A stretch of 16,403 bases of DNA from CAWVVV01 sp964629165 (GCA_964629165.1 CAZVQJ010000043.1:1-16403), one strand, 5' to 3'; counted from the first letter of the stretch, positions 6,972 through 14,986 are shown. A program made the numbers and translations. The notes: a model not told the origin generated them from the letters alone.

Positions 6972-8062
6972 TGACCATGGTAGACGAACTTGGACCCAAC
7001 GAGGCGGGCCGCGCGCTCAAGCCACCGGAAGGAGATGCGTCCCTGCATCCGCAAGCGAGTGCCCTTCTGCAGCATCCCATCAACCTCTCAGTCCTGGGTG
7101 AGCTGGAGGGAACCTCGATCACCTCGGCCCAGCAGTTCTCCCGCGAGCAGGTGGTTGAGCTGTGCAAATTGGCGGCGGTGCTCGAGACACTGGAGATCGC
7201 GCGTTCGCATCCTCTCGACGGCAAACTCGTCATCACGGCCTTCTTCGAAGCCAGCACGCGCACCCGCCTTTCGTTTGAAAGTGCCGTTCTGCGGCTCGAC
7301 GGTCGCGTCATCTCCATTCCCGACGGGGGAACGACGGGCACGGCGAAGGGTGAATCGCTGCGCGATATCGGGGAGATGTTCAATGCCTACGGCGATCTCG
7401 TCATTCTGCGGCACCGGGAAACGGAAGCTCTCGAGTTGATTCGGGAACGGCTCCGCATCCCGGTGATCAACGCGGGCAACGGAAGCGGCGAACATCCCAC
7501 ACAGGCGCTGGCTGACTGGTATGCGCTTCTCAAATGGAATCAGGACCTCCTCAACGATCAACCGCAGAAGGATCCGCTTTCGCTGGGCATCCTCGGTACG
7601 CCCGGGAGCATGCGGGCGGTGAAGAGTTTTCTGCTGCTCTCCCTCCTCTTTCGCAATCACATCGGGGATGTGAAAGTGATTTCGGAATTGTCGGATCCGT
7701 TTGGAGACGAGGTCACCAAGATTCTCGAGCGCGATCAGATTCCGGTAACGGTGCACCACCGGCTGACCGAGCACGCCTCGAATATTGACGTGATCTACAT
7801 GAACTCGATCACGCTGGTGGGCGACCATTATACGAGCATGGGTGAAGACTTCCGACTGTCGGCGGGGAGCGAGTTGCGTCCAGGGGCTGTCATCCTGCAC
7901 CCCCTGGCACGTCTCGAAGAGCTGGATACATCGCTTGATGAGACACCTCACAATCTGTATTTTTCGCAGGCCCATGGCGCCGTTTTCATTCGGCAGGCTC
8001 TGCTCATGGCGGTGCTTGGTCGGTTGGACCGGTTGCCGTCACAGATCGCCACGATCACCTAA
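6971..8062 (+). CDS. Aspartate-carbamoyltransferase-family transcarbamylase with altered amino-acid site
   Basis: A 363-residue transcarbamylase, about 50 longer than E. coli PyrB because of an N-terminal extension of roughly 43 residues. Carbamoyl-phosphate residues are present: STRTR (95-99), K126 (GTAKGES), R147 (LRHRE) and HPTQ (175-178). R215 matches PyrB Arg167. The acceptor site differs. In the segment aligned to PyrB YMTRVQ, this protein has YMNSIT (276-281), so Arg229 becomes S279 and Gln231 becomes T281. HPLPR also becomes HPLAR (310-314), losing the cis-proline. Arg229 and Gln231 hold aspartate in PyrB, so aspartate may not be the acceptor. No pyrI or other pyrimidine gene is near. 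The start at 6971 overlaps the preceding stop; ATG at 6977 is also possible. It may still be called pyrB by automatic annotation. Confidence 0.88.
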   Translation: MTMVDELGPNEAGRALKPPEGDASLHPQASALLQHPINLSVLGELEGTSITSAQQFSREQVVELCKLAAVLETLEIARSHPLDGKLVITAFFEASTRTRLSFESAVLRLDGRVISIPDGGTTGTAKGESLRDIGEMFNAYGDLVILRHRETEALELIRERLRIPVINAGNGSGEHPTQALADWYALLKWNQDLLNDQPQKDPLSLGILGTPGSMRAVKSFLLLSLLFRNHIGDVKVISELSDPFGDEVTKILERDQIPVTVHHRLTEHASNIDVIYMNSITLVGDHYTSMGEDFRLSAGSELRPGAVILHPLARLEELDTSLDETPHNLYFSQAHGAVFIRQALLMAVLGRLDRLPSQIATIT

Positions 8063-8076
8063 CCTTTCATAACATT

Positions 8077-10023
8077 ATGTGTGGCATTACTGGATTTTTC
8101 CGCGCGGGTCCTCTGCGTGGTTCGGACGAACCGGCCTTGACGGCCATGATGGACACGTTGCATCACCGCGGCCCCGATGGGCAGGGTGCTCACGTCGTGC
8201 CGGAGCGTGGCATTGCGATGGGGCACACCCGGCTCTCGATCAACGATCTGGAGACGGGGCATCAACCACTGTATTCGGCGGATCAGCGCTTTACGATTAC
8301 GGTCAACGGCGAGTTTTACGACTTCAAGAAACACCGCGCGCTCGCGATGGCGGAAGGCGATCGTTTCGACTGCAAGTCCGACAGCGAGATTGCGCTGTCG
8401 TTGTATCGCAAATACGGGCTCGGGTTTACCGAGCATCTTCGCGGCGAATTTGCGTTTGTGCTCTACGACCACCAAGAGGATACCCTGATCCTTGTTCGCG
8501 ACCGTTTTGGCATCCGGCCTTTGTTTTTCCGTTTCGACGGTGCGAACCTCTTTTACGGTTCTGAGGTGAAAAGCATCCTCGCCCATCCGGATGTTCCGGT
8601 GGAGCTGGATGCGCAGGCTACCCTGAACCAGTTGATGCAGGTGATGGTTCCGCGGACGAGCGCATTCAAGGGCATCCATGCGATCCCGCCGGGACACATG
8701 CTTGTTGTGAAGCGGAGACAGGAACGCCTCGAACTGAGCGAGCACAAGTATTGGGATCTCGATTTTCCCCTCGATGCGGACCGCCCGCACAACCCGGATC
8801 CGCAGGAGCATATTCAGCGTATCCGGGAAAAGCTCATTGAATCGATCGTCTTCCGCCTCGAAGCGGATGTTCCGGTGGGGTGTTATCTTTCGGGTGGGAT
8901 TGACAGCTGTTGCATCCTCGGCCTCGCGACCGGGGCGATGCAAAGTCCGGTCAAAGCCTTCACGATCAGCTTCGACAATGCGGAGTATGACGAGTCGCAG
9001 ATCGCGCGTGAGATGGCGGCGAGCATGAACGCAGATCAGGAGATGATTCACCTGAAGGCGGCTGACCTCTATGGGAAAAACTACCGCGATACGGTACATT
9101 TCACCGAGAGGAGCTTTTACAACACCCTTGGTGTAGCCAAGATGCTGATGAGTCGTCGTGTCCGCGAGTGCGGGTACAAGACGGTTATTACGGGGGAGGG
9201 GTCGGACGAACTCTTCGGGGGCTATCCTGCTCTAAAACGGGACATGTTCCTGCACGGGCTGAAGGATCCGGCGGAGCGGGCTCGTTATCAGGAGATGCTG
9301 AAGGAGTCGAATCGGCTCTTCACGGGTGCGATCCTTGCCGAAGAGGAGGCACACCACACCGCGTGGAACGACATTTGCGGATTCACGCCCTCCTGGATCC
9401 AACCGTGGATGGCGACGCTGAAGCTCGCTGAACCTCTTCTGAGCGATGAATTACGCGATGCGCTGCGGGACTACGACCCCGTCGCGGCGATCGCCGAACA
9501 AATCGATCCGGCGATGGTGCGGGGGCGTCATCCGCTCGACATCGCCCAGTACACCTGGGTCAAATGCCAGCTTGAGGGGCAGATCCTGAACTGGGGAGGG
9601 GATCGGGTGGATATGGCAAACTCGATGGAATCGCGACCGGCCTTCCTTGATCACCATGTGGCGGAGGCGGCTGTGCAGGTTCCACCCGAATTCCGGATCC
9701 GGGGAAACATCGAAAAGTGGGTCCTCCGGGAAGCGGTGCGCGGGGTCCTTCCAGACGTCCTCTACCGGCGCGAGAAGTTCGCCTTCATGGCGCCTCCTGC
9801 CCATACCGATCCGCTGAAGCAGGCCGAGGTGAACAAGCTGATTGACGCGCATCTCACGCCCGATCAGCTGGCCACGACAGGTCTCTTTGATCCGCGGGCG
9901 ATCGATCGTTTTCTCTCCGACTACCGGACAGATACGGACGGGATTTCCCTCACCCGCAAGGACACGCTCCTGAATCATCTTCTGTGTCTGCAGATCCTCC
10001 ACGACGATTTCGTGGCGGCGTAG
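8077..10023 (+). CDS. AsnB-type glutamine-dependent amidotransferase
   Basis: A 648-residue class II glutamine amidotransferase of the asparagine synthetase B family. The glutaminase domain has the C2 nucleophile (MCGITGFF), R52 (HTRLSI), N77-G78-E79 and D102. The synthetase domain has the ATP pyrophosphatase loop SGGIDS (272-277) and GEGSDELFGGY (373-383). These enzymes activate a carboxylate as acyl-AMP and amidate it with ammonia from glutamine. It is longer than E. coli AsnB (554) and near Bacillus AsnB lengths. The gene starts 14 bases after the transcarbamylase, with no obvious Shine-Dalgarno. It could be an asparagine synthetase, but its operon position next to an atypical transcarbamylase suggests it may amidate a carbamoylated amino acid. 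N-acetylglutaminylglutamine amide systems use a related enzyme in a similar role. Confidence 0.88.
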   Translation: MCGITGFFRAGPLRGSDEPALTAMMDTLHHRGPDGQGAHVVPERGIAMGHTRLSINDLETGHQPLYSADQRFTITVNGEFYDFKKHRALAMAEGDRFDCKSDSEIALSLYRKYGLGFTEHLRGEFAFVLYDHQEDTLILVRDRFGIRPLFFRFDGANLFYGSEVKSILAHPDVPVELDAQATLNQLMQVMVPRTSAFKGIHAIPPGHMLVVKRRQERLELSEHKYWDLDFPLDADRPHNPDPQEHIQRIREKLIESIVFRLEADVPVGCYLSGGIDSCCILGLATGAMQSPVKAFTISFDNAEYDESQIAREMAASMNADQEMIHLKAADLYGKNYRDTVHFTERSFYNTLGVAKMLMSRRVRECGYKTVITGEGSDELFGGYPALKRDMFLHGLKDPAERARYQEMLKESNRLFTGAILAEEEAHHTAWNDICGFTPSWIQPWMATLKLAEPLLSDELRDALRDYDPVAAIAEQIDPAMVRGRHPLDIAQYTWVKCQLEGQILNWGGDRVDMANSMESRPAFLDHHVAEAAVQVPPEFRIRGNIEKWVLREAVRGVLPDVLYRREKFAFMAPPAHTDPLKQAEVNKLIDAHLTPDQLATTGLFDPRAIDRFLSDYRTDTDGISLTRKDTLLNHLLCLQILHDDFVAA

Positions 10024-10057
10024 TCTTTGCGCGCGGGCGCCAGCGCTGGATCGGCTC

Positions 10058-11875
10058 TTAGAAACTCCAGAAGATCGGAATGAGGATGACGGATCCGATC
10101 ATGTAGAGAATGTTCAGAGGGATGCCCACCTTCAGAAAGTCGGCGAACTTGTAACCACCCGCGCCGTAAACGTAGGTGTTCGTCTGGTAGCCAATCGGCG
10201 TGGCAAAGCTCGCGGAGGCTCCTACGCATGTGGCGATCACGAAAGGCCGCGGATCCACGCCGATGACAACACCCAATCCTATTGCGATCGGAGTCATCAG
10301 GACGACTGTCGCATTGTTGGAGAGCATCTCGGTCATGACGGTCGTGACAAGATAGAGCGCAAGGAGGAGCACATATGGCTGCCAGCTTGGGGAGATTCCC
10401 ACCTGCGTCAGCCCGACGAGGCTCTGCGCGATGAGCTGACTGGCCCCGGTGCTTTCCATCGCCATGCCGAGACCGAGCATGCTGTAGATGAGGATGAGCA
10501 GCCCGAGATCGATCGCATTATACCCGTCTTTGGGCCGGATGGAACCGGTCAGAAAGAGGATAATGACACCCAGAATGGCGGCTTGTGCAATGGGGATGAT
10601 CCCGAACGAGACGGTCGAAATGATGCCCACCATCACCGCGAGCACGATCGGCTGTTTTGCCCGCATGTTGGTAGTGGGGGTCGGAGGATGGTCGAGAAGG
10701 AGGATATCGTCGCCGCGACGGATCTGGTCCTTCGCCTGGTCCGTTCCCATCATCAGGATGGTGTCTCCGATCTCGAGGGGGAGCGTATCGATCTTGTCGC
10801 GCATGTTCATCCCGCGCCGGTGCACCGCGATGAGGATCATGCGGAACCGTTGACGGAAGTTCAGGTCTCGCATCGTCTTGCCCGCAATGCTCGAGCGTGG
10901 CGCGATGACGCCCTCGACGATCGAACCTTCATGCGCGGCAATCGTTTCGAGACCGGCGACTTCTCCTCCCATCAGGTCGAGGCCATCGACGGACGAAGCT
11001 TGGACGATGCCGGAGGGGCGGCAGGAGAGGATGAGGCGATCGCCCGCCTGAAGGAAGATTTCATCGAGATCCTGCTTCACGGCGACCTCGTTACGCACCA
11101 TCTCAAGAATGCGAACGCCACGCTGTTTCTTGATTCCACTCTCCTTGATCGTCTTCCCGATCAGAGCCGAGCCAGGGCGCACATAGGCCTCGGTAAGGAA
11201 TTCCCGGCGCTCCTCGTCGGAGAGGATGGCAGTCAGGCTCTGGCGGCTGGGGAGAATGCGTTGCCCCACGAAAACCAGATAGAGGGCTCCGAGCAGGAGG
11301 AGCGGCCCGCCGAGCTTGCTCAGCTCGAACATGGATAGGGGAGCGTGCCCCGACTTGGCCAGAATGTCGCTGGCGAGAATATTGGTGCTCGTGCCCACGA
11401 GCGTGCACACGCCGCCGAAAATCGAGGCGTAGGAGAGCGGGATGAGGAGCTTTGACGCCGGCGTATCCATCTGCCGGGCGAGACTGAGCACCACGGGAAG
11501 GAAAATCACGACCACGGGGGTGTTGTTCATGAACGCGGAAATCGCGGCAACGAACACGACCATCAAGAGGATCACGGCAGCATAGCCGAGCTTTGCGAGG
11601 CGTCCGAGTCGGCTCGCGATCATTTCGATGACCCCCGTCTTTTCAAGGGCGGCGCTGATGATGAACATCGCCGCGATGGTGAGGGGCGCTTCACTCGAAA
11701 ATACGGTCAGAAGCTGATCAATCCCTGGCAGGCTCTCAGAAAAGGGCAGGCTGCCGGCCACCAGGAGAGTTCCGAAGACGGCGAGTGCCGTCACGTCGGT
11801 GCTCACTTTCTCCCAGATAAAACTCCCAACCGCGAAGACCAGCAGGATGAAGATGAAGACAATTTCCCAGCTCAT
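10058..11875 (-). CDS. SLC13/DASS-type permease with two RCK_C (TrkA_C) domains
   Basis: A 605-residue inner-membrane permease of the divalent anion:sodium symporter (DASS/SLC13) type. Two membrane blocks (about 1-207 and 407-603) flank a cytoplasmic insert with two RCK_C domains, about 227-290 and 307-395. Each inverted half carries the family's Ser-Asn-Thr-like signature: SAFMNNTPVV plus GTSTN (161-165) in the first, and MLSNNATVVL (517-526) plus PIGYQTNTYVYG (560-571) in the second. Substrates in related proteins include sulfate and dicarboxylates; this one is unknown. The start at 11875 gives a normal hydrophobic N-terminus, with GGAA close upstream. It converges on the AsnB-type gene across a 34-base gap and is probably not part of that operon. 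Confidence 0.9.
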   Translation of the reverse strand: MSWEIVFIFILLVFAVGSFIWEKVSTDVTALAVFGTLLVAGSLPFSESLPGIDQLLTVFSSEAPLTIAAMFIISAALEKTGVIEMIASRLGRLAKLGYAAVILLMVVFVAAISAFMNNTPVVVIFLPVVLSLARQMDTPASKLLIPLSYASIFGGVCTLVGTSTNILASDILAKSGHAPLSMFELSKLGGPLLLLGALYLVFVGQRILPSRQSLTAILSDEERREFLTEAYVRPGSALIGKTIKESGIKKQRGVRILEMVRNEVAVKQDLDEIFLQAGDRLILSCRPSGIVQASSVDGLDLMGGEVAGLETIAAHEGSIVEGVIAPRSSIAGKTMRDLNFRQRFRMILIAVHRRGMNMRDKIDTLPLEIGDTILMMGTDQAKDQIRRGDDILLLDHPPTPTTNMRAKQPIVLAVMVGIISTVSFGIIPIAQAAILGVIILFLTGSIRPKDGYNAIDLGLLILIYSMLGLGMAMESTGASQLIAQSLVGLTQVGISPSWQPYVLLLALYLVTTVMTEMLSNNATVVLMTPIAIGLGVVIGVDPRPFVIATCVGASASFATPIGYQTNTYVYGAGGYKFADFLKVGIPLNILYMIGSVILIPIFWSF

Positions 11876-12120
11876 GTTTCCGTGCCCTGGCCGTGCATAA
11901 TTCCGCTCAGAGTGGCGGCAGCGATGGCGGGTGGTAAAGGGGAATCTTCGACGGTCCACCTCTTGTCGCTGCACGTGTCATGTGTTCCTTCATGAGACGA
12001 TCGGGAGGCAATCGTGGCACGGATGGAGGGCGTGGGGGACCGGCGTTCGTCGAGAGAACCACCCGCGGCACGGAAAAAGCTCGTTTTCAGGCGCACACTC
12101 GATTCACCTGAAGGCCGCTT
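11876..12120. other. Divergent intergenic region upstream of fabA
   Basis: A 245-base non-coding stretch between the permease gene and fabA, which are transcribed away from each other. It should contain promoters for both. I could not find a convincing -35/-10 pair, an operator-like palindrome or a small gene. GAAGG about 6 bases before the fabA ATG is a reasonable ribosome binding site. Confidence 0.5.
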
Positions 12121-12639
12121 ATGGTTGAACGGAAAAACGCCTACAATCGCGACGAGCTAATCCAGTGTGGTCATGGCCAGCTTTTTGAGCCGGGGCATGC
12201 GCAGTTGCCGTTGCCGAACATGCTGATGTTCGACCGGATCACGCAGGTTGAGAACGAAGGGGGTGCCTACGGGAAGGGCTACGCGGAGGCGGAACTGGAT
12301 ATTCACCCGGACCTCTGGTTCTTCTCCTGTCATTTTGCGGGGGATCCCGTCATGCCCGGCTGCCTCGGCCTGGACGCGCTCTGGCAGCTCGTTGGTTTTT
12401 ATATCGCATGGGCCGGTCATCTCGGCAAAGGACGGGCTCTGGGAGTGGGTGAAGTGAAGTTTACCGGACAGATCCTCCCGACGCACAAGAAGGTGAGCTA
12501 CCACCTCGACATCAAGCGGCTCCTCAAAGGTCGGCTGAAGATGGCCATCGCGGATGGGGAAGTGCGCGTGGACGACAAGAAGATCTATACTGCGTCCGGG
12601 CTGCGCGTGGGGCTCTTCACGGATCTCTCCGCCCTTTAG
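12121..12639 (+). CDS. fabA: 3-hydroxydecanoyl-ACP dehydratase/isomerase
   Basis: This protein has 172 residues, the same length as E. coli FabA. FabA dehydrates 3-hydroxydecanoyl-ACP and isomerises trans-2- to cis-3-decenoyl-ACP, the branch point for unsaturated fatty acids without oxygen. The hotdog-fold active site is clear: CHFAGDPVMPGCLGLDALWQ, with catalytic His71 and Asp85 (E. coli His70 and Asp84). The CLGLDALWQLVGFY helix is characteristic of FabA rather than FabZ. It is followed 116 bases later by fabB, the classical partner that elongates the cis-3 product. The start is supported by GAAGG just upstream and by matching family length. Confidence 0.95.
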   Translation: MVERKNAYNRDELIQCGHGQLFEPGHAQLPLPNMLMFDRITQVENEGGAYGKGYAEAELDIHPDLWFFSCHFAGDPVMPGCLGLDALWQLVGFYIAWAGHLGKGRALGVGEVKFTGQILPTHKKVSYHLDIKRLLKGRLKMAIADGEVRVDDKKIYTASGLRVGLFTDLSAL

Positions 12640-12755
12640 CACCCGTTTGGATCTCCCCAGAACGCACTTGCGCCCATCCTGCGGGCATCCCTGAATGCTT
12701 CTCGTTCCAATGGGTACCATTTGATTTCTATCCTTTTTCACTAGCTTAGTTATTC

Positions 12756-13973
12756 ATGCAACGTCGTGTCGTCATCACTGGAATGGGGATCATCGCTCCG
12801 ATCGGGAACGATCTGGAGAGCGTCCTCTGCTCCCTCCGCGAGAGTCTCTCCGGGATCGAGCGCAACGAGCGGTATGTGGCAGCTGGCATGCGCAGCCTTG
12901 TGGCGGGTACCGTCAAGCAGCGCGAAGAGCTCATCGCTTCCATTGATCGGAAACTTGTGCGTTTCATGGGTGACGCAGCGGCGTGGGCATACCTCGCGAT
13001 GCAACAGGCGATCGCGCACAGTGGTCTGAGCCCTGAGCTCGTCAGCCATCCCCGGACCGGTCTGATCGCCGGAAGTGGCGGTGGATCTCCCGTCAATCAA
13101 GTCGAAGGTGTCGATGTGTTGCGGGAGAAGGGAGTTCGCCGGGTCGGTGCCTTCCGTGTTCCTCGCGTCATGTCCAGTACGGTATCGGCAAACCTCGCGA
13201 CCGCGTTCGGCATTCTCGGGCTGAATTACTCGATCACGAGTGCCTGTGCCACGAGCAGCCACGCCATCGGTTCAGCTTGGGAGCAGATTGCGTGGGGGCG
13301 GCAGGACATTGTCTTTGCCGGAGGCGGGGAAGAGGAATCGGTGGAACTGAGTGCGTTTTTCGACGCCATGGGTGCGCTCACAACCCGACACAACGACACG
13401 CCCGGTTCGGCCAGCCGACCCTATGACAAGACCCGCGATGGTTTTGTGGCGGCGGGAGGCGGAGCGATGGTCGTCCTTGAGGAGTATGAACACGCCAAAA
13501 AGCGCGGTGCCAACATTCTCGCCGAGGTGGTTGGGTACGGCGCCACGAGCGATGGAGGCGACATGGTGGCGCCCAATGGTGAGGGAGCGTTGCGTTGCAT
13601 GGAGCAAGCACTTGCCACGGTTGATACACCCATCGATTACATCAACACCCATGGTACGAGCACCCCTGTCGGCGACATGGTGGAACTTCATGCCATCCGG
13701 AAGGTATTTGGGCAGGACATCCCGCCGTTGAGCTCGACGAAGGCACTGACGGGGCACAGCCTCGGGGCGACCGGCGCGCAGGAGGCGGTTTATTGTGTGC
13801 TCATGATGCAGCATGGCTTTCTCTCACCGAGTGCACATATCACGGAGCTTGATCCGGAGGCGGAGAGTTTCCCCATCGTCCGCGAGTACCGGGAAGAGAC
13901 GTTGCGCACAACGATGAGCAACAGCTTTGGATTCGGTGGCACGAATGCCAGTATTGTCCTGCGGTCCGTCTGA
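12756..13973 (+). CDS. fabB: 3-oxoacyl-ACP synthase I
   Basis: A 405-residue thiolase-fold condensing enzyme with the Cys-His-His triad: C164 in SACATSSHAIG, H299 in NTHGTSTPVGD and H334 in KALTGHSLGATG. It ends in the usual FGFGGTNAS motif near the C-terminus. FabB condenses malonyl-ACP with acyl-ACP and is needed to elongate the cis-unsaturated intermediates made by FabA. The fabA pairing makes FabB more likely than FabF. The 40 bases before the ATG are AT-rich, pyrimidine-rich and lack a Shine-Dalgarno. An isolated TTGATT at 12721 is the only promoter-like element, so a separate promoter is possible but unproven. The reading frame stays open after its TGA stop into the next gene. Confidence 0.94.
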   Translation: MQRRVVITGMGIIAPIGNDLESVLCSLRESLSGIERNERYVAAGMRSLVAGTVKQREELIASIDRKLVRFMGDAAAWAYLAMQQAIAHSGLSPELVSHPRTGLIAGSGGGSPVNQVEGVDVLREKGVRRVGAFRVPRVMSSTVSANLATAFGILGLNYSITSACATSSHAIGSAWEQIAWGRQDIVFAGGGEEESVELSAFFDAMGALTTRHNDTPGSASRPYDKTRDGFVAAGGGAMVVLEEYEHAKKRGANILAEVVGYGATSDGGDMVAPNGEGALRCMEQALATVDTPIDYINTHGTSTPVGDMVELHAIRKVFGQDIPPLSSTKALTGHSLGATGAQEAVYCVLMMQHGFLSPSAHITELDPEAESFPIVREYREETLRTTMSNSFGFGGTNASIVLRSV

Positions 13974-14024
13974 TCGTGTCGCTGTCCTACGGACCAAGGC
14001 CGCTACTTTTCGTTGCGGGGGACG

Positions 14025-14378
14025 ATGCCCGGACGCAGGCTCCACAGTGTGAAAATCGGTAATTACGCTCTGCCGCTCTTTGCCTTGGTCAACCGCCACA
14101 AGGTCGACCTCGAGAGCCGTCAGCTGAGCGAACTGGCGGAACAGCTCCAAGGCTTTCTCAGCGCGAATATCGGCATCGCGGCCCTCGACAGCCGAATCGA
14201 GATCCTTGCCCGGGATCCCTACCTGATCCTCAACGGCGTTTCCGAGGATTCGCTTCCGAGGCTCTTCGCCCTCGCCGACGCGCAACGGACGCAGGTTTTT
14301 CGGTATCACCGTCGGAGCGAGGCGGAGGCCACACTGACTCCTCTGGCGGTCGATCCCACCGCGATGGACGATGAGTGA
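14025..14378 (+). CDS. Small protein of unknown function downstream of fabB
   Basis: A predicted 117-residue soluble protein that I do not recognise. It begins with a basic segment, then VKIGNYALPLFALVNRHKVD, and contains leucine-rich helical stretches. No membrane segment, signal peptide or known catalytic motif is visible. Third codon positions are strongly G/C, as in neighbouring genes, so it is likely real. The start is uncertain: ATG at 14025 follows a G-rich run by only 2 bases, TTG at 14013 would add four residues, and GTG at 14049 is possible. It shares the fabB reading frame, separated only by the fabB stop and about 50 bases. A link to lipid metabolism would be guesswork from position alone. 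Confidence 0.6.
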   Translation: MPGRRLHSVKIGNYALPLFALVNRHKVDLESRQLSELAEQLQGFLSANIGIAALDSRIEILARDPYLILNGVSEDSLPRLFALADAQRTQVFRYHRRSEAEATLTPLAVDPTAMDDE

Positions 14379-14432
14379 ATGCAGGAAAGTCGGTTCTTGG
14401 GCTTTTCCCACAGATCTGCGGTGTCTCTCCGC

Positions 14433-14460
14433 TTGACGCCTCGCAAAGCGAGGCCATATT
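14433..14460 (+). promoter_or_regulatory. Sigma-70-type promoter of tRNA-Gln
   Basis: TTGACG (14433-14438) and CATATT (14455-14460) are separated by 16 bases. They match the -35 and -10 consensus at 5 and 4 positions. The expected transcript start lies a few bases before the mature tRNA 5' end at 14476, leaving a very short leader. It is the clearest promoter in the window. Confidence 0.7.
14438..14454. repeat. Perfect inverted repeat between the tRNA promoter boxes
   Basis: GCCTCGC-AAA-GCGAGGC is a perfect 7-bp inverted repeat that fills the spacer between the -35 and -10 boxes of the tRNA-Gln promoter. No T-run follows, so it is not a typical terminator for the upstream gene. Its position suggests an operator or a structure that affects promoter opening, but chance cannot be excluded. 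Confidence 0.55.
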
Positions 14461-14475
14461 CCAGCGCCTTTAAAC

Positions 14476-14549
14476 AGGCCGATGGTGTAATGGTAGCACT
14501 TCGGATTTTGGTTCCGTCAGTCCAGGTTCGAGCCCTGGTCGGCCTGCCA
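14476..14549 (+). tRNA. tRNA-Gln (anticodon UUG)
   Basis: A complete cloverleaf can be drawn. The acceptor stem AGGCCGA pairs with TCGGCCT, followed by discriminator G and an encoded CCA. The anticodon stem TCGGA/TCCGT (last pair G-T-like or mismatched) carries loop TTTTGGT, with anticodon TTG at 14508-14510. The T-arm is CCAGG-TTCGAGC-CCTGG. The resemblance to E. coli tRNA-Gln(UUG) is clear in the anticodon loop and acceptor region. Downstream it converges on an ArsC-like gene 31 bases away; no separate terminator is visible. Confidence 0.95.
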
Positions 14550-14580
14550 CTTTACCACTCTCACGCATGCAGCGGGCGCA

Positions 14581-14937
14581 TCAGCCCAGGATGTCTGCCC
14601 AGGCGGCTTCCCGAAAGCCGGTCGTGCCGCCGTGCGGGGTGACGAGAAAGGGCCGCTTGACCAGGTTCCCATTGCTCCGGAGGAGCACATAGGCTTCGTC
14701 GTCGCTCAGGCCGGGGAGTTTCTGGCTCAGCCCGAGCGACCGGTAGTCCAGTCCGGAACTGTTGAAGAGTCGTGTGCGACTGCCCAGTTGGGCATGCATC
14801 CAGCGCAGTTCCTCCAGGCTCGGGGGCGTCTCACGAATCGGAAGTTCCCTAAACTCGAGGTTGCGTGCGCGGAGCCAAGCGGTGGCTTTGCGGCAGGTGG
14901 AACATTTGGCGTAGGTGTACACGCGGATGGCAGACAT
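14581..14937 (-). CDS. ArsC/Spx-family thioredoxin-fold protein
   Basis: A 118-residue member of the arsenate reductase-like ArsC/Spx family. The N-terminal redox site YAKCSTCRKA has C12 and C15. LFNSSG (58-63) and KRPFLV (94-99) are the usual later motifs. The family includes true arsenate reductases, the regulator Spx and YffB-type proteins of unclear role. The CxxC pattern and the absence of any ars genes nearby make the YffB/Spx-like reading at least as likely as arsenate detoxification. The start at 14937 places the redox strand at the N-terminus as usual; a longer frame to 15024 adds an unlikely leader. No good Shine-Dalgarno is visible. Confidence 0.85.
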   Translation of the reverse strand: MSAIRVYTYAKCSTCRKATAWLRARNLEFRELPIRETPPSLEELRWMHAQLGSRTRLFNSSGLDYRSLGLSQKLPGLSDDEAYVLLRSNGNLVKRPFLVTPHGGTTGFREAAWADILG

Positions 14938-14986
14938 GGCGGCAGATTGGCGGGGAGCGATATCCTCGTCCAACCCCGAAGTCGGC

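Noticed and set aside
6971..8062. Ordinary pyrB of a pyrimidine operon
   Set aside because: The fold is right, but residues matching Arg229, Gln231 and Pro268 of E. coli PyrB are changed, and no pyrI, pyrC or other pyrimidine gene is adjacent. I left the gene symbol empty rather than name it pyrB.
8077..10023. N-acetylglutaminylglutamine amide (NAGGN) cluster
   Set aside because: An AsnB-like amidotransferase is present, but the NAGGN synthetase with its GNAT and ATP-grasp domains is not; a transcarbamylase occupies the place of the acetyl-transfer step.
10040..10049. Palindrome CCAGCGCTGG as a bidirectional terminator between convergent genes
   Set aside because: It is only 10 bases, has no loop, and lacks T-runs on either side.
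13971..14378. Readthrough or selenocysteine fusion of fabB with the next frame
   Set aside because: FabB already ends at its normal length and motif. No selenocysteine hairpin is evident after the TGA, and the downstream frame has its own possible starts.
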